Shown here: positions 17,553 to 25,998 of the stretch, one piece after another
Layout of the letters: every line of letters begins with the position of its first letter
Position numbering within the stretch: position 1 is the first letter of the stretch
DNA from: CAYWNA01 sp964459305
GTDB taxonomy: Bacteria > Planctomycetota > Planctomycetia > Pirellulales > Pirellulaceae
DNA length: 61,692 nucleotides
Direction of reading: 5' to 3'
Assembly: GCA_964459305.1 (NCBI GenBank)
Contig: CAYWNA010000051.1
Span: 1-61,692 of the forward strand
The notes under the pieces: model-generated
What the model was told of the DNA's origin: nothing
Seen by the model: the letters and a program-made list of their open reading frames with translations, nothing else
Databases searched by the model: none
Translations under genes and position numbers: made by a program

Positions 17553-18034
17553 GGTTTCTCTCCCACCGGCGAGGCGTCGGCCTGCCGAGTCATCTGTTCG
17601 ATATTCTGTCCCTCAGTCGAATCCTCCAGCCGCAGTGGGCTGGATCCCAGTTCCGTGAGATGCTGGGACATTTCGCTGACGATTTCTGCGAATCGTGCGC
17701 CTTCGGCGGCCGAAAGATTGAACATCTCCAGCCGCTCCGGCTCCAGCCCGATCTCTTCCAGCAACTGCTTGGCCCGCTCGACACGACGCCGAGCGCGAAG
17801 GTTGCCTTCCTGGAAATGACAATCTCCTTCCGGACAGCCGGCGACGATCACTCCGTCGACGCCGCGTTCGAAAGCCGCAAGGATGTGGTCGACTTCTACC
17901 TTGCCCGTACACGGCATACGCAGCACTCGCACATTGTCCGGATACTCCAGACGCATCGAGCCGGCTGCGTCGGCCGCTGCATACGCAGAGTATTGGCAGC
18001 AAAACGCCAGGATCAACGGTTCTCGGTCGCTCAT
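17549..18034 (-). CDS. mvhD: MvhD/FlpD-type [2Fe-2S] electron-transfer subunit, copy 1
   Basis: A 161-residue protein of the MvhD/FlpD family, the delta subunit that carries electrons to HdrA in heterodisulfide-reductase complexes. Cys motifs seen are FCCQYSAYAAAD near the N-terminus, MPCTGKVE at about residue 40, and AGCPEGDCHFQEGN at about residue 65. In typical members the first motif is CC-x-W-C, and here the third Cys is Ser. A helical C-terminal extension of about 50 residues follows. It lies between hdrA (34 bp upstream) and metV (ATGA overlap). No hydrogenase gene is near, so the name reflects homology only. Confidence 0.9.
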   Translation of the reverse strand: MSDREPLILAFCCQYSAYAAADAAGSMRLEYPDNVRVLRMPCTGKVEVDHILAAFERGVDGVIVAGCPEGDCHFQEGNLRARRRVERAKQLLEEIGLEPERLEMFNLSAAEGARFAEIVSEMSQHLTELGSSPLRLEDSTEGQNIEQMTRQADASPVGEKP

Positions 18035-18046
18035 TCACTTCACCCA

Positions 18047-18132
18047 CAAAAAGGCTCAGGAGCCCTTTTTACCTTGGTTGCTCTTGCCCTGTGCCCTGTG
18101 GCGACGAAAAAGGGTCCTGCCCCCTTTTTGTC
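18047..18132. repeat. Palindromic sequences at the 3' end of hdrA
   Basis: Two adjacent hairpins lie here. At 18103-18132 the arms GAC(G)AAAAAGGG and CCCTTTTTGTC face each other across a few bases. At about 18047-18074 AAAAAGGCT and AGCCCTTTTT do the same. The first shares its ends with the elements at 18757-18837 and 19668-19761. On the minus strand it codes for the last 20 or so HdrA residues. The second hairpin overlaps the hdrA stop and lies just upstream of mvhD. Confidence 0.75.
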
Positions 18133-20192
18133 CACCGCGGCGTCGCGATGCCCACTTGTTCTGGATAGTTCAGTACGAGTTCCTTGTCCTGCACGTCCGG
18201 TGCGAGAAGACTGTCGATGGCGCCCAGGATTTGGTCGTCGACGCAGTTTTGCAGCGTGATCGCCTTGGCGGGGCACTCCGCGCTGCAAGTCCCACAGCCC
18301 ATGCAAATTCCGCTTTGAATCTCGGACTTGTTATGTTCGCCCACTTGTGGGGCCTTGAAAGGACAGACGTGTACGCAAGTCATGCAGGAGATGCATTTGG
18401 ACGGATCGACCGAGGCCGTCATTCCGCCCGCCTGTATTTCCTTGCGTGACAGCACCGACGCCGCGCGAGCGGCTACCGCGCTGGCCTGGACGATGGACAT
18501 TTCCGCGTCGGGCACGTCGCATAGGAACACGCCCTCTCTGGCGGAATCGACCGGCCGAAGTCCCGGGTGGGCTTGAACGAAGAAACCATCGGCGTTCAGC
18601 GGAACGCGGAGCAGCCGGGCCAGTTCTTCCCGGTCCGCACGTTGCCCCTGTACCGTTTCATCTTGAGCGCGGCTGGTCGACTCTGATTCCTGTCCCGCCG
18701 TCCCGGTCGCCACGACCACCACGCCGTGTTTGACCTCGGTCATCTGACTGCCACTAGACGAAAAAGGGGACAGGTCCAATTTATGCGAAGCACCCTCCGG
18801 GCCGTCCCGGCAAATTGGACCTGTCCCCTTTTTCGTCCGAGTGATCGTCGTTGTGAAATGGCCGATTCGGCCGTCCATCCTGGTGACAACGGCTTCGAGG
18901 TAGACTCTGATTCGCAGATGGGATTCGACCCGCTTGATCGTTTCGGCGAGCACTGTCTCGCCATCGAGCGTGCTGCCGATCTGTGGAGTGGGACCGCCCA
19001 GACGGTCCGTCTTCTCTGCCAAACGGACCGGGAACCCCTGATCGGCCAAAGCCAGCGCCGCGGTCATCCCGGCGATCCCGCCGCCGATGACCAGTGCTAA
19101 CTTCTTCACCGGGACGGTCTGGTTCGTCAGAGGAACGAGATGGGCCGCGCGGCCGACCGCCATCCGAGTCAGGTCGATCGCCTTTTCAGTCGCCTGTTTC
19201 GGACGATCGGCATGCACGCGCGCACACTGGTCGCGAATATTGGCCATCTCCAGCAGGTGGGGATTCAAGCCAGCGCACCGCAACGTGTCGCGGAACATCA
19301 ATTCGTGCGACTGGGGGCTGCAGCCGGCAACCACCACGCGATTCAGGCGATGCTCCGCGACGGCCTGGACGATTCGATCCTGGCCCTCGCATGCGCAGGC
19401 AGAAACGTTGGTTTCAGCAAGAGCGACATAGGACAGCTGTCGAGCTTGTTCGACCACATGTTCTACGTCCACGACAGACGCGATATCAGTGCCGCAGTGG
19501 CAAACGAAAACGCCAACCCGCGGGGGCTCATCCGTCACGTCGCGTTCCGGCGGATAGGTCCTCTTTCGCTCCAGCGAACCTCGCGCCGCGGCCAGCAGCG
19601 TCATGACCCGAGCGGCGGCCGCACTGGCCTGCACGACTGTGTCCGCAACGCCCTTCGATTCCTGAACGACAAGAAAGGGGTCGGGAGTCGTTTCTGCCTG
19701 TTGGCCACCCGATTGCCTATCGTCTGTCGAAGGCGTAAAAGGGACCTGCCCCCTTTTCGTCAGCAGTACGGCTCCAATCTCTAGATCAAAGACCTTTTCC
19801 TGCTGATCATCGCGTGCAGAACGTGTATCGCAGTCCGTCAGAGGAGGGCGTTGGCGGATCGTGGCCTTGAGATTTCCAGGCTCTCCCTCCACGGTAATCA
19901 CATCCGACATTGATAAGACATCGATATTCGGATTGCGGGCGCACTCAACGAGTTTCGGGTACATGATGCACGCGATGCCGTCGCCTGCCGCGTCCGACTT
20001 GTCGACCTGTTCCATGCCGCCGTGGATTCCCGGACCTTCCTCGACCAGGTAGACGCGGAAGCCGGCCGCCGACAGATCCAGCGACGCGTGAATCCCGGCA
20101 ACGTCCGCTCCGCACACGAGCACCGCGCCGTGGGGCTCCCGCGCGCTGCTCCCGATTGCATTGGCCGGTGTTTCGCGATTCGTCGATGTCAC
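18069..20192 (-). CDS. hdrA: HdrA-like FAD / iron-sulfur electron-transfer subunit
   Basis: A 707-residue homologue of HdrA, the flavoprotein core of heterodisulfide-reductase-type electron-bifurcating complexes. It begins with a GTG one base after the preceding stop. Seen in order: a degenerate FAD-type Rossmann region (VLVCGADVAGIHASL, residues 26-40), the HdrA block VGVFVCHCGTDIASVVD (about 227), CSPQSHELMFRDTLRCAGL, a clean second Rossmann motif (LVIGGGIAGMTAALALA, about 368), and two C-terminal [4Fe-4S] motifs, CISCMTCVHVCP (about 599) and CMGCGTCSAECP (about 629). Repeat-derived peptides interrupt it at about residues 144-175 and 452-478 and form the C-terminal tail from 687. HdrB and HdrC are not encoded nearby. 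Confidence 0.9.
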   Translation of the reverse strand: MTSTNRETPANAIGSSAREPHGAVLVCGADVAGIHASLDLSAAGFRVYLVEEGPGIHGGMEQVDKSDAAGDGIACIMYPKLVECARNPNIDVLSMSDVITVEGEPGNLKATIRQRPPLTDCDTRSARDDQQEKVFDLEIGAVLLTKRGQVPFTPSTDDRQSGGQQAETTPDPFLVVQESKGVADTVVQASAAAARVMTLLAAARGSLERKRTYPPERDVTDEPPRVGVFVCHCGTDIASVVDVEHVVEQARQLSYVALAETNVSACACEGQDRIVQAVAEHRLNRVVVAGCSPQSHELMFRDTLRCAGLNPHLLEMANIRDQCARVHADRPKQATEKAIDLTRMAVGRAAHLVPLTNQTVPVKKLALVIGGGIAGMTAALALADQGFPVRLAEKTDRLGGPTPQIGSTLDGETVLAETIKRVESHLRIRVYLEAVVTRMDGRIGHFTTTITRTKKGTGPICRDGPEGASHKLDLSPFSSSGSQMTEVKHGVVVVATGTAGQESESTSRAQDETVQGQRADREELARLLRVPLNADGFFVQAHPGLRPVDSAREGVFLCDVPDAEMSIVQASAVAARAASVLSRKEIQAGGMTASVDPSKCISCMTCVHVCPFKAPQVGEHNKSEIQSGICMGCGTCSAECPAKAITLQNCVDDQILGAIDSLLAPDVQDKELVLNYPEQVGIATPRWTKRGQDPFSSPQGTGQEQPR
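18757..18837. repeat. 81-bp perfect palindromic element inside hdrA, translated in frame
   Basis: Two perfect 26-bp inverted arms (18757-18782 and 18812-18837) flank a 29-nt centre. The arms start GACGAAAAAGGGGACAGGTC. The total of 81 bp is 27 codons with no stop in the hdrA frame, and yields a Lys/Gly/Pro-rich peptide containing KKGTGPICRDGPEG. It falls between the strand GHFTTTITR and the strand HGVVVVATG, where HdrA proteins normally have a short loop. It therefore looks like an insertion tolerated by the protein. Confidence 0.9.
19668..19761. repeat. 94-bp degenerate element of the same family inside hdrA
   Basis: The ends read GACAAGAAAGGGG and, inverted, GACGAAAAGGGGGCAGGTCCC, matching the ends of the 18757-18837 element. 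The inner part has diverged. It is also read through in the hdrA frame, giving LTKRGQVPFTPSTDD at one end and DPFLVVQESKG at the other. It follows the beta strand LEIGAVLL, where a short ATG-type loop is expected. Confidence 0.75.
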
Positions 20193-20193
20193 G

Positions 20194-22866
20194 CTAATCT
20201 CCCAATCCTTCCATTTCGGCTTCGACCTCGGGGTCTTTCAGAGGCGTCACCTTGCGATAGACCTCGCTGGGCTTACGCAACACGCCATCGACGGTAAGCA
20301 AATCTCGATCGACCTGGATTCCGAAAAGCCGTTCGTTTTCCCGAAGGTAAGGCAAAATGAGTTTCCAGTCGGCGTCCGACAGCGTTACGTACATCCCGGC
20401 GTTCAGTTGCTCGTCGACCAGTGTGCGATGCGGATCGCGGACGTAGATGGCACCGCCGGAGGCCAACGAGAGCAGGTTGCTGCCGGGATATGGCAAGTCC
20501 AACGGAACAATGCCGCCGTGTTCGTCGATTTTCAGCCCGTTGACGATGGCGAATCCGCCGTCGCGGAGCGGGTCACCCGCCATGAACGATTCAGCCAGGA
20601 AGTCGAGCGCGGTGCCGTTGATGACTGCCTTCGGCCGCCCGACGGCGTTGATCATCGGCCGCCCGGCCGCGTTGCCCAGCACGTAGAATTCGCCGCCCTT
20701 CGCCCCGTACAGGAACGTCTGCCCTACATCGCCGTAGATGACCAGCTTGCCCCGCTTGGCGATCTGACAAAGCTGATCCTGAGCGTTACCGTGGACGTAG
20801 CATTCCAACCCGTCCATGCCGGAACAGAGGTAATCGCCGGGGTTGTCGTAGCAATCGACGCGCAGACCGTCCGTGTCGGGCCCAAACCCGACGGCATGGA
20901 ACCGCGTTCCCCGGGAATTGTAGTGGACATGATGTCGCCAGCCCAACTCGTACGCCTGCTTCGAGAGCGCCGCGTCACAATCCTCGCCCTCGGGCGAAAA
21001 GCCCCGTGCGTCGATCAGCAACGTCTTCTCGTCGGCCTCCGGGCCGCGCAGTTTCTCGCGCGTCTCCCACGTGGCCCGCAGATGCGTTCCGGACGGCGGT
21101 TGGTCGCAAGTGGGCTGAGCCTCGAAGATCTTCTCCAAACCGCTGCGGAGGATCGTCTGCACAGAACTTCGCTTTTTTGGGCCGGTCGAATACCGGCGAT
21201 CAATACCGAGTGTGATCGCTTCGATGCCTAAGGCTGGATTCATCGTGGCAGTCCGTTTGGCAAACTGGTCGATGAACCATCGCAGCCAGTTGTAGTCCAT
21301 TTCGACCAGCCGGTCACGGAAGTGCGAGAAGACCGCCTCGGAATCTTCGTCGCGAATGGCGGCCTCAATCACTGCCAAGTCCGTGTCGATCTCGGCCGGG
21401 ACGACGATCGGGGTGGAAAGATCGCAGTGCACCTGATCGGGCGGCGTGGTGAGCGACTTGCCGAACTTGTCCGCTACGCGCAGGGTGTAGTTCCCGTTGG
21501 GACTGCCATCGCCTTCCGGCTTGCCGTTCGTGGGAGATACCGTCAGCAGAAACGCCCCGCCATCGGTGAAACTCCCGCCGCGGGCATTCCAATACTGGTC
21601 GGCCAGGGGTGTGAATCGTTTGTCCTCACTAGCGAGGCTGGCCAACGTGGCGTCGATGGCCTGCTTTTCCGAACAGATTAATCCGATGGAAACTTCGCCC
21701 TTCTGCAGTGCGAACACTTGCGGACGGAGCATTGCCGTATCGGTGATGCCCACGAGTTGGAATTCGCCCGTTTCCGCCAAGCTGCGGGCAATGATGAAGA
21801 ACCAAGGACCGTCCGGCGACCCGTGGATATGGGCTCTCTGGATCTGACGATAGATCCGCTGCTTGTCGGCCGGCAGCCGGTCAAAATCCAACTCGGTGGT
21901 CGGCGCCATCGCTTCGATGATGTACTCGACCGGATACTTGTACACACGATTCCACAGGTCAAACAGCAGAACCGAAACTTCCGTGTCGGTGAGGAATCTT
22001 GGAAAGAGGTTGCGCCCGGCAAGGTACTCGCTGACTGAATGATAGTTGGCAAAGTCGCCGTTGTGGACCAGCGCTTCGTTGAGTCCCACGAACGGATGCG
22101 CGCCGCCTGGATGCCAGACGCGGCCCTTGGTCGGGTAGCGTTGGTGGGCGATCCAAACGTGGGCCCGCATGTCTTCCATACGGTAGTACTGCACGGCCGC
22201 CTCGGCGTAGCCGACGATTTTCATCACCAGGAGATTTCGAGAATGGGAGACAACGAACGCACGTTTGTCGCCCAATGCGGCGTAGAACTCGTCGTTCAAC
22301 CGTATCGAATTCTGGTAGACGAACTCGTCTTCCACTTCCCTTTCCGGCAGGTCCTTGAAGCCCTTTTCCTCAGCAAAGCGCGCCAGCACGTCTGGCTTGA
22401 CGCGCACGAAGTATCGGGCCACATCCGGCGGACAGACGTCCAGAAGTGGCACATCGCGATAGTCGTCCAGCGTCGGTGTCAGGCTACCCTGGTCAATATC
22501 GAAGTACGGCTCGATGGCGTTCTTCTCTACGTCGCCGCGAGCGTCCGGATCCAGCAGCGCCACCTGCAAGATGTAGTCTTCATCAAGCACCTTGCGCGAC
22601 ACACCCTGGTCTTCGGGTACCAGACCGCAGGCCGCAATGCCGCCGCCCTTGCCGTTGCCGCGATTTCGCATCTGGATCGACGGTTCGTAAATGTGCCGGC
22701 CGCCGACCGGAATCGAACTGGCAAACCCGGTCACGCCACAACCACCCTCGGCCTCTGGCGATTCGCGAAACCAGTCACCTGTGGGCCGCAAGGCCGCGCG
22801 CGCGTTTTGATAGGCTTTTGCGCGGGCGAATGTGGAATCCGGGATATTGGAGTTTCGTGTTGTCAT
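20194..22866 (-). CDS. Glutamine amidotransferase class II / GXGXG fusion, glutamate-synthase-type
   Basis: An 890-residue protein joining the two outer domains of glutamate synthase and lacking the FMN domain. Residues about 42-420 form a class II glutamine amidotransferase. The nucleophile Cys is in GCGVTGF at about residue 43, which implies removal of a propeptide. HVWIAHQRYPTKG and the ALVHNGDFANY and TDTEV motifs follow. Residues about 655-800 form a GXGXG beta-helix (SGMDGLECYVHGNAQDQLC, GKLVIYGDVGQTFLYG, GGEFYVLGNAAGRPMINAV). Separate subunits of this kind occur in archaeal-type glutamate synthase and in N-methylglutamate synthase (MgsA, MgsB). The ATG at 22866 is chosen over a TTG one codon upstream. 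hdrA starts 1 bp downstream of the stop. Confidence 0.88.
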   Translation of the reverse strand: MTTRNSNIPDSTFARAKAYQNARAALRPTGDWFRESPEAEGGCGVTGFASSIPVGGRHIYEPSIQMRNRGNGKGGGIAACGLVPEDQGVSRKVLDEDYILQVALLDPDARGDVEKNAIEPYFDIDQGSLTPTLDDYRDVPLLDVCPPDVARYFVRVKPDVLARFAEEKGFKDLPEREVEDEFVYQNSIRLNDEFYAALGDKRAFVVSHSRNLLVMKIVGYAEAAVQYYRMEDMRAHVWIAHQRYPTKGRVWHPGGAHPFVGLNEALVHNGDFANYHSVSEYLAGRNLFPRFLTDTEVSVLLFDLWNRVYKYPVEYIIEAMAPTTELDFDRLPADKQRIYRQIQRAHIHGSPDGPWFFIIARSLAETGEFQLVGITDTAMLRPQVFALQKGEVSIGLICSEKQAIDATLASLASEDKRFTPLADQYWNARGGSFTDGGAFLLTVSPTNGKPEGDGSPNGNYTLRVADKFGKSLTTPPDQVHCDLSTPIVVPAEIDTDLAVIEAAIRDEDSEAVFSHFRDRLVEMDYNWLRWFIDQFAKRTATMNPALGIEAITLGIDRRYSTGPKKRSSVQTILRSGLEKIFEAQPTCDQPPSGTHLRATWETREKLRGPEADEKTLLIDARGFSPEGEDCDAALSKQAYELGWRHHVHYNSRGTRFHAVGFGPDTDGLRVDCYDNPGDYLCSGMDGLECYVHGNAQDQLCQIAKRGKLVIYGDVGQTFLYGAKGGEFYVLGNAAGRPMINAVGRPKAVINGTALDFLAESFMAGDPLRDGGFAIVNGLKIDEHGGIVPLDLPYPGSNLLSLASGGAIYVRDPHRTLVDEQLNAGMYVTLSDADWKLILPYLRENERLFGIQVDRDLLTVDGVLRKPSEVYRKVTPLKDPEVEAEMEGLGD

Positions 22867-22937
22867 CAAGCCATCCGGTTACGGTCCTGCAATTCTCGTT
22901 TCGTTTGGACATTGCTTCGTTTAAACGAGTGTAGTTA

Positions 22938-24509
22938 TCATCCGTCTGCCTGTTGGTTGTTCTCGTAATCCAAATGCATCAGCAGATCCGTCCGGCCGCG
23001 GAGGGCTGCTGGCGAATCGAGCCCCAGGCCGTAGAGGATATCGATGAACATCTCGCGCCATGCGTTGTAGAGGTTCACGATCCGTTGGGTGGCCCACTGG
23101 ATCGAAATCATCTCCATCAACTCCGGATCGGTGGTTGTGATCCCCCGGGCGCATCCTCGCCCGCTCTCGCAGCCGCCACAACGCATGCAGCTTGCCGCCA
23201 CTAGCTCGGCCGTGCCGATGACCACCCCGTCGGCGCCCAGTGCAATGGCCTTGGCCACGTCGACGGGTGTACGGATGCCGCCGCTGGCGATCACCGTGAT
23301 CTTGTCGCGGATTCCCTCGTCGACAAGGAATTGGTGAACGCGGTTGGCCGCATATTCGATCGGCATGGCGATGTTTTTCTTGGCGATGTTCGGAGCCGCG
23401 CCGGTGCCGCCGTAGCTGCCATCGAGATGAACGATGTGCGCTCCGGCGTAGTACGAGCCAACCGCCACCATGTCGACGTCGACGGGCGTGGAAACCTTGG
23501 CCGAAAGCAGCGAACGCGGGCTGACGTGCGCGATCCAATCCAAGTGTTTCTTGTGATCTTCGACCGAATAGATGCTGTGAAACGGGAACGGCGAGAAAAG
23601 CGAGGTTCCCACGACGGCCTCGCGTATGGCCGCCACCGGAGGCGTGTTCTTGTCGCCCAGCAGGTGGCCGCCCAGTCCGGGCTTGGCGCCCTGAGCGTAC
23701 TTGAACTCGACGATCGGCGCCCGCTGAATGGTCTCCTCACGGACGCCGAACAGGCCCGTGGCAATCTGGGTAATCACGTGATCCTTGTAGGGGATCAGCC
23801 GGTCCAGATACCCGCCTTCGCCGGTGCATGTGAACGTGTTCCACGCCTTGACGGCCCGCGCCCTGCCCAATAGCACGTGGGTACTGGTCGACCCAAACGA
23901 CATTCCACCCCCGTACCATGGCACGTCGATGGTGACCCGGGGGCGATGGTCGTTCCGGCGGTTCAGCACAACCTCGGTCGAGATGTCCTCGCGGCGAAGA
24001 TCGGCAGGCGGGGAATCGGGAAACCGAAACCGCAAGCGGTCGAATCCACCTCCGGAGGCACCCAACTCGCATTCCAGATGCGGCCCCGGCCGTTGGCCCG
24101 TCTCGGCCATCTGCCACGTACTGGCGATCAGGTCGGCCGTCCAACGGTAGTCGCCGATCGTCTTGAAGGCTGGGTTTTCGGAAATCGAAAGTGCTTGTTG
24201 CGGGCACGCGTCAATACAGTATTTGCCGGTATCAGCGCAATCGGGTCCGATGCACCGGTAGTCGAAGGGGCGCATCATCAGCCGGTAGCTTTCGGGGCGT
24301 TCATGAACCCCGTACTCGCAAGTCTCGACGCAACGGCCACACCCGAGGCAATTCGAAGAGCGATGGACGCTGTACTTGCCGATCTCGTTGCGGTATCGCG
24401 GCGGAGCGAGGCGGACCTCTCGCGAGACCTCGGCGTACTCGGGATGCGAAACGAAATCCTCGACCGACTGAGTCGTCGCTGGCGAGATCGTGGTTTGGGC
24501 GATACTCAC
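22938..24509 (-). CDS. gltB: FMN/Fe-S glutamate-synthase central subunit with N-terminal ferredoxin domain
   Basis: A 523-residue archaeal-type glutamate-synthase catalytic subunit. Residues about 52-115 hold a ferredoxin-like domain (CLGCGRCVETCEYG, then CIGPDCADTGKYCIDACPQ). Residues about 170-490 are the FMN-binding Glu_synthase domain with PWYGGGMSFGSTS, EFKYAQGAKPGLGGHLLG, LDGSYGGTGAAPN and VIASGGIRTPVDVAKAIALG. The [3Fe-4S] cysteine pattern CMRCGGCESGRGC is present. The start is a GTG at 24509 with an upstream AGGA. In glutamate synthase this part reduces 2-iminoglutarate, and in MgsC-type enzymes it uses methylamine instead. Its amidotransferase partner is the next gene, 71 bp downstream. 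Confidence 0.9.
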   Translation of the reverse strand: MSIAQTTISPATTQSVEDFVSHPEYAEVSREVRLAPPRYRNEIGKYSVHRSSNCLGCGRCVETCEYGVHERPESYRLMMRPFDYRCIGPDCADTGKYCIDACPQQALSISENPAFKTIGDYRWTADLIASTWQMAETGQRPGPHLECELGASGGGFDRLRFRFPDSPPADLRREDISTEVVLNRRNDHRPRVTIDVPWYGGGMSFGSTSTHVLLGRARAVKAWNTFTCTGEGGYLDRLIPYKDHVITQIATGLFGVREETIQRAPIVEFKYAQGAKPGLGGHLLGDKNTPPVAAIREAVVGTSLFSPFPFHSIYSVEDHKKHLDWIAHVSPRSLLSAKVSTPVDVDMVAVGSYYAGAHIVHLDGSYGGTGAAPNIAKKNIAMPIEYAANRVHQFLVDEGIRDKITVIASGGIRTPVDVAKAIALGADGVVIGTAELVAASCMRCGGCESGRGCARGITTTDPELMEMISIQWATQRIVNLYNAWREMFIDILYGLGLDSPAALRGRTDLLMHLDYENNQQADG

Positions 24510-24586
24510 AATTTCTGTTTCCTGAACGATTGATTCGTCGCATACCAGGGCCTGAGCGTCTTTACGCGCACGCCTCCGGCTTGCGG

Positions 24587-25996
24587 TTAAACATCTCCGT
24601 TGGGCGATTCAATCCGCTTTCCGAACAACCGGCCGACCGTTTCGCGTTCGAGGTCTTCGAAGAACATACAGCGGCCGGTCTCGCCTCGCAGTCGTCGGAA
24701 CTCGCGGATCCCCATCGCTCCGAGCATCTCGATCACCTGCTGGTGCCAGGCGCCGATCAAGTTGATGACGCGGCGTGTGGCGTAATCCTGGTCAGTCTCG
24801 TTGATGGCAATCGAGCACGTCTCGCCCCGCTCGCACTCGCCGCAAAGCCGGCATTCCATCGCCACGACGAGCGGGAGGTCGACGGCCACCAGGTCCGCGC
24901 CGCAAACAGCCGCCTTGACCACGTGCTCGGCCTGAACAATGCCGCCGGAGGCAACCAGCGTTACCAGATCGCGAGTGCCCTGTTTGACCAGCGCGCCATG
25001 GACGTCCCGGAGCACGTCGCGCACATGACGCGGCTTTATCGGAGCGTCCTCACGGCCGTGCGAGTCGAACACTAAATGGATCACCTCGGCGCCCTCTTCG
25101 ACCAGTTCGGCCACGCGCGCGGTCACCGTTGGCGTTGCGGGCACTCGGATCGCCACGATTTGATCGAGGTTCTTCTCCTTCAAGGCAACCTGCATCGCGG
25201 CGACGTCCGGTCCGTCAGGGATCATCGCCACGGGCGCCCCAGCAAAGGCCCCCTCGGTACACTGCAAGATCGTGTCCAGCCAAGGAACGAGATTGTCTTC
25301 CCCAATGGAGAGTTCCGCAGGAATCTCGTCTCCGCGGACGATCGAAAACAGGTCGATCTCGGCCGCTGCCTTGGCGACCGACTGGACGATCTTGCCCCCA
25401 TGCCAACGCTTGGGCAGCGATTCGAAGATCACCGGCAAGGGAAACTCAATCAACGGCGGTGGCAAGACTTCAAGCCGGCCGCCATGAAATTCAAGATGGG
25501 CCAGTTTGCGCCCAACGTCGACACTGGTGTTGATGTATTCGCGCCCATGGATTCCGTCACGCGTCGGCCGCACGATTTCCGACATGTCCGTCCACATCGA
25601 GTCAAATCCCGGCCCGCTGAACGGCCCGTTGTAGCCCGCACCGGATACGGGAATCCGACCTGTCTCCGCCTGATACCAGGTGGAGAGGATAATGTCCGGA
25701 GTAAAATACTCGTCGCCGAGCCTTTCGTACTCGGGATTGATCACGCGGGTAAGGATGCCCTTGGTGCAGTCCTGGACACAGGTCAGGCAGCCTCGGCACT
25801 GATAGACGTAGTCCAGGTAGCCTCGCTCCTCGTGCAACGTGTCCGCCTCATCGCGCCATAGCCCGTAGATGCACCCCCGCTTCACGCAGTTGTGGCAACT
25901 GGAGCAGTCCTCACGCCAATCGACGATCCCCAACTTACCCACGGGGCGAACTCGCGGCGGGGCCGGCTCGGTATGGATGTGGATCTTGGCAGGCAC
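24587..25996 (-). CDS. Divergent ferredoxin / FMN glutamate-synthase-like protein
   Basis: A 469-residue paralogue of the neighbouring FMN subunit. Residues about 27-75 contain two ferredoxin-type motifs (CSSCHNCVKRGCIYG, CRGCLTCVQDCTKG). The rest has the same fold order as the Glu_synthase domain. VTLVASGGIVQAEHVVKAAVCGADL and the cysteine cluster CRLCGECERGETC near residue 410 are preserved, but the GGGMSFG and KPGLGGHL motifs are not found. It may be an electron-transfer or structural subunit rather than an aminating enzyme. The start is a GTG at 25996, two bases after the mvhD copy 2 stop. The frame extends further upstream only through that gene. Confidence 0.8.
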   Translation of the reverse strand: MPAKIHIHTEPAPPRVRPVGKLGIVDWREDCSSCHNCVKRGCIYGLWRDEADTLHEERGYLDYVYQCRGCLTCVQDCTKGILTRVINPEYERLGDEYFTPDIILSTWYQAETGRIPVSGAGYNGPFSGPGFDSMWTDMSEIVRPTRDGIHGREYINTSVDVGRKLAHLEFHGGRLEVLPPPLIEFPLPVIFESLPKRWHGGKIVQSVAKAAAEIDLFSIVRGDEIPAELSIGEDNLVPWLDTILQCTEGAFAGAPVAMIPDGPDVAAMQVALKEKNLDQIVAIRVPATPTVTARVAELVEEGAEVIHLVFDSHGREDAPIKPRHVRDVLRDVHGALVKQGTRDLVTLVASGGIVQAEHVVKAAVCGADLVAVDLPLVVAMECRLCGECERGETCSIAINETDQDYATRRVINLIGAWHQQVIEMLGAMGIREFRRLRGETGRCMFFEDLERETVGRLFGKRIESPNGDV

Positions 25997-25998
25997 GG

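Noticed and set aside
17549..18034. Hydrogenase-linked MvhADG system
   Set aside because: The MvhD name implies a hydrogenase partner, but no large or small [NiFe] hydrogenase subunit lies in the window.
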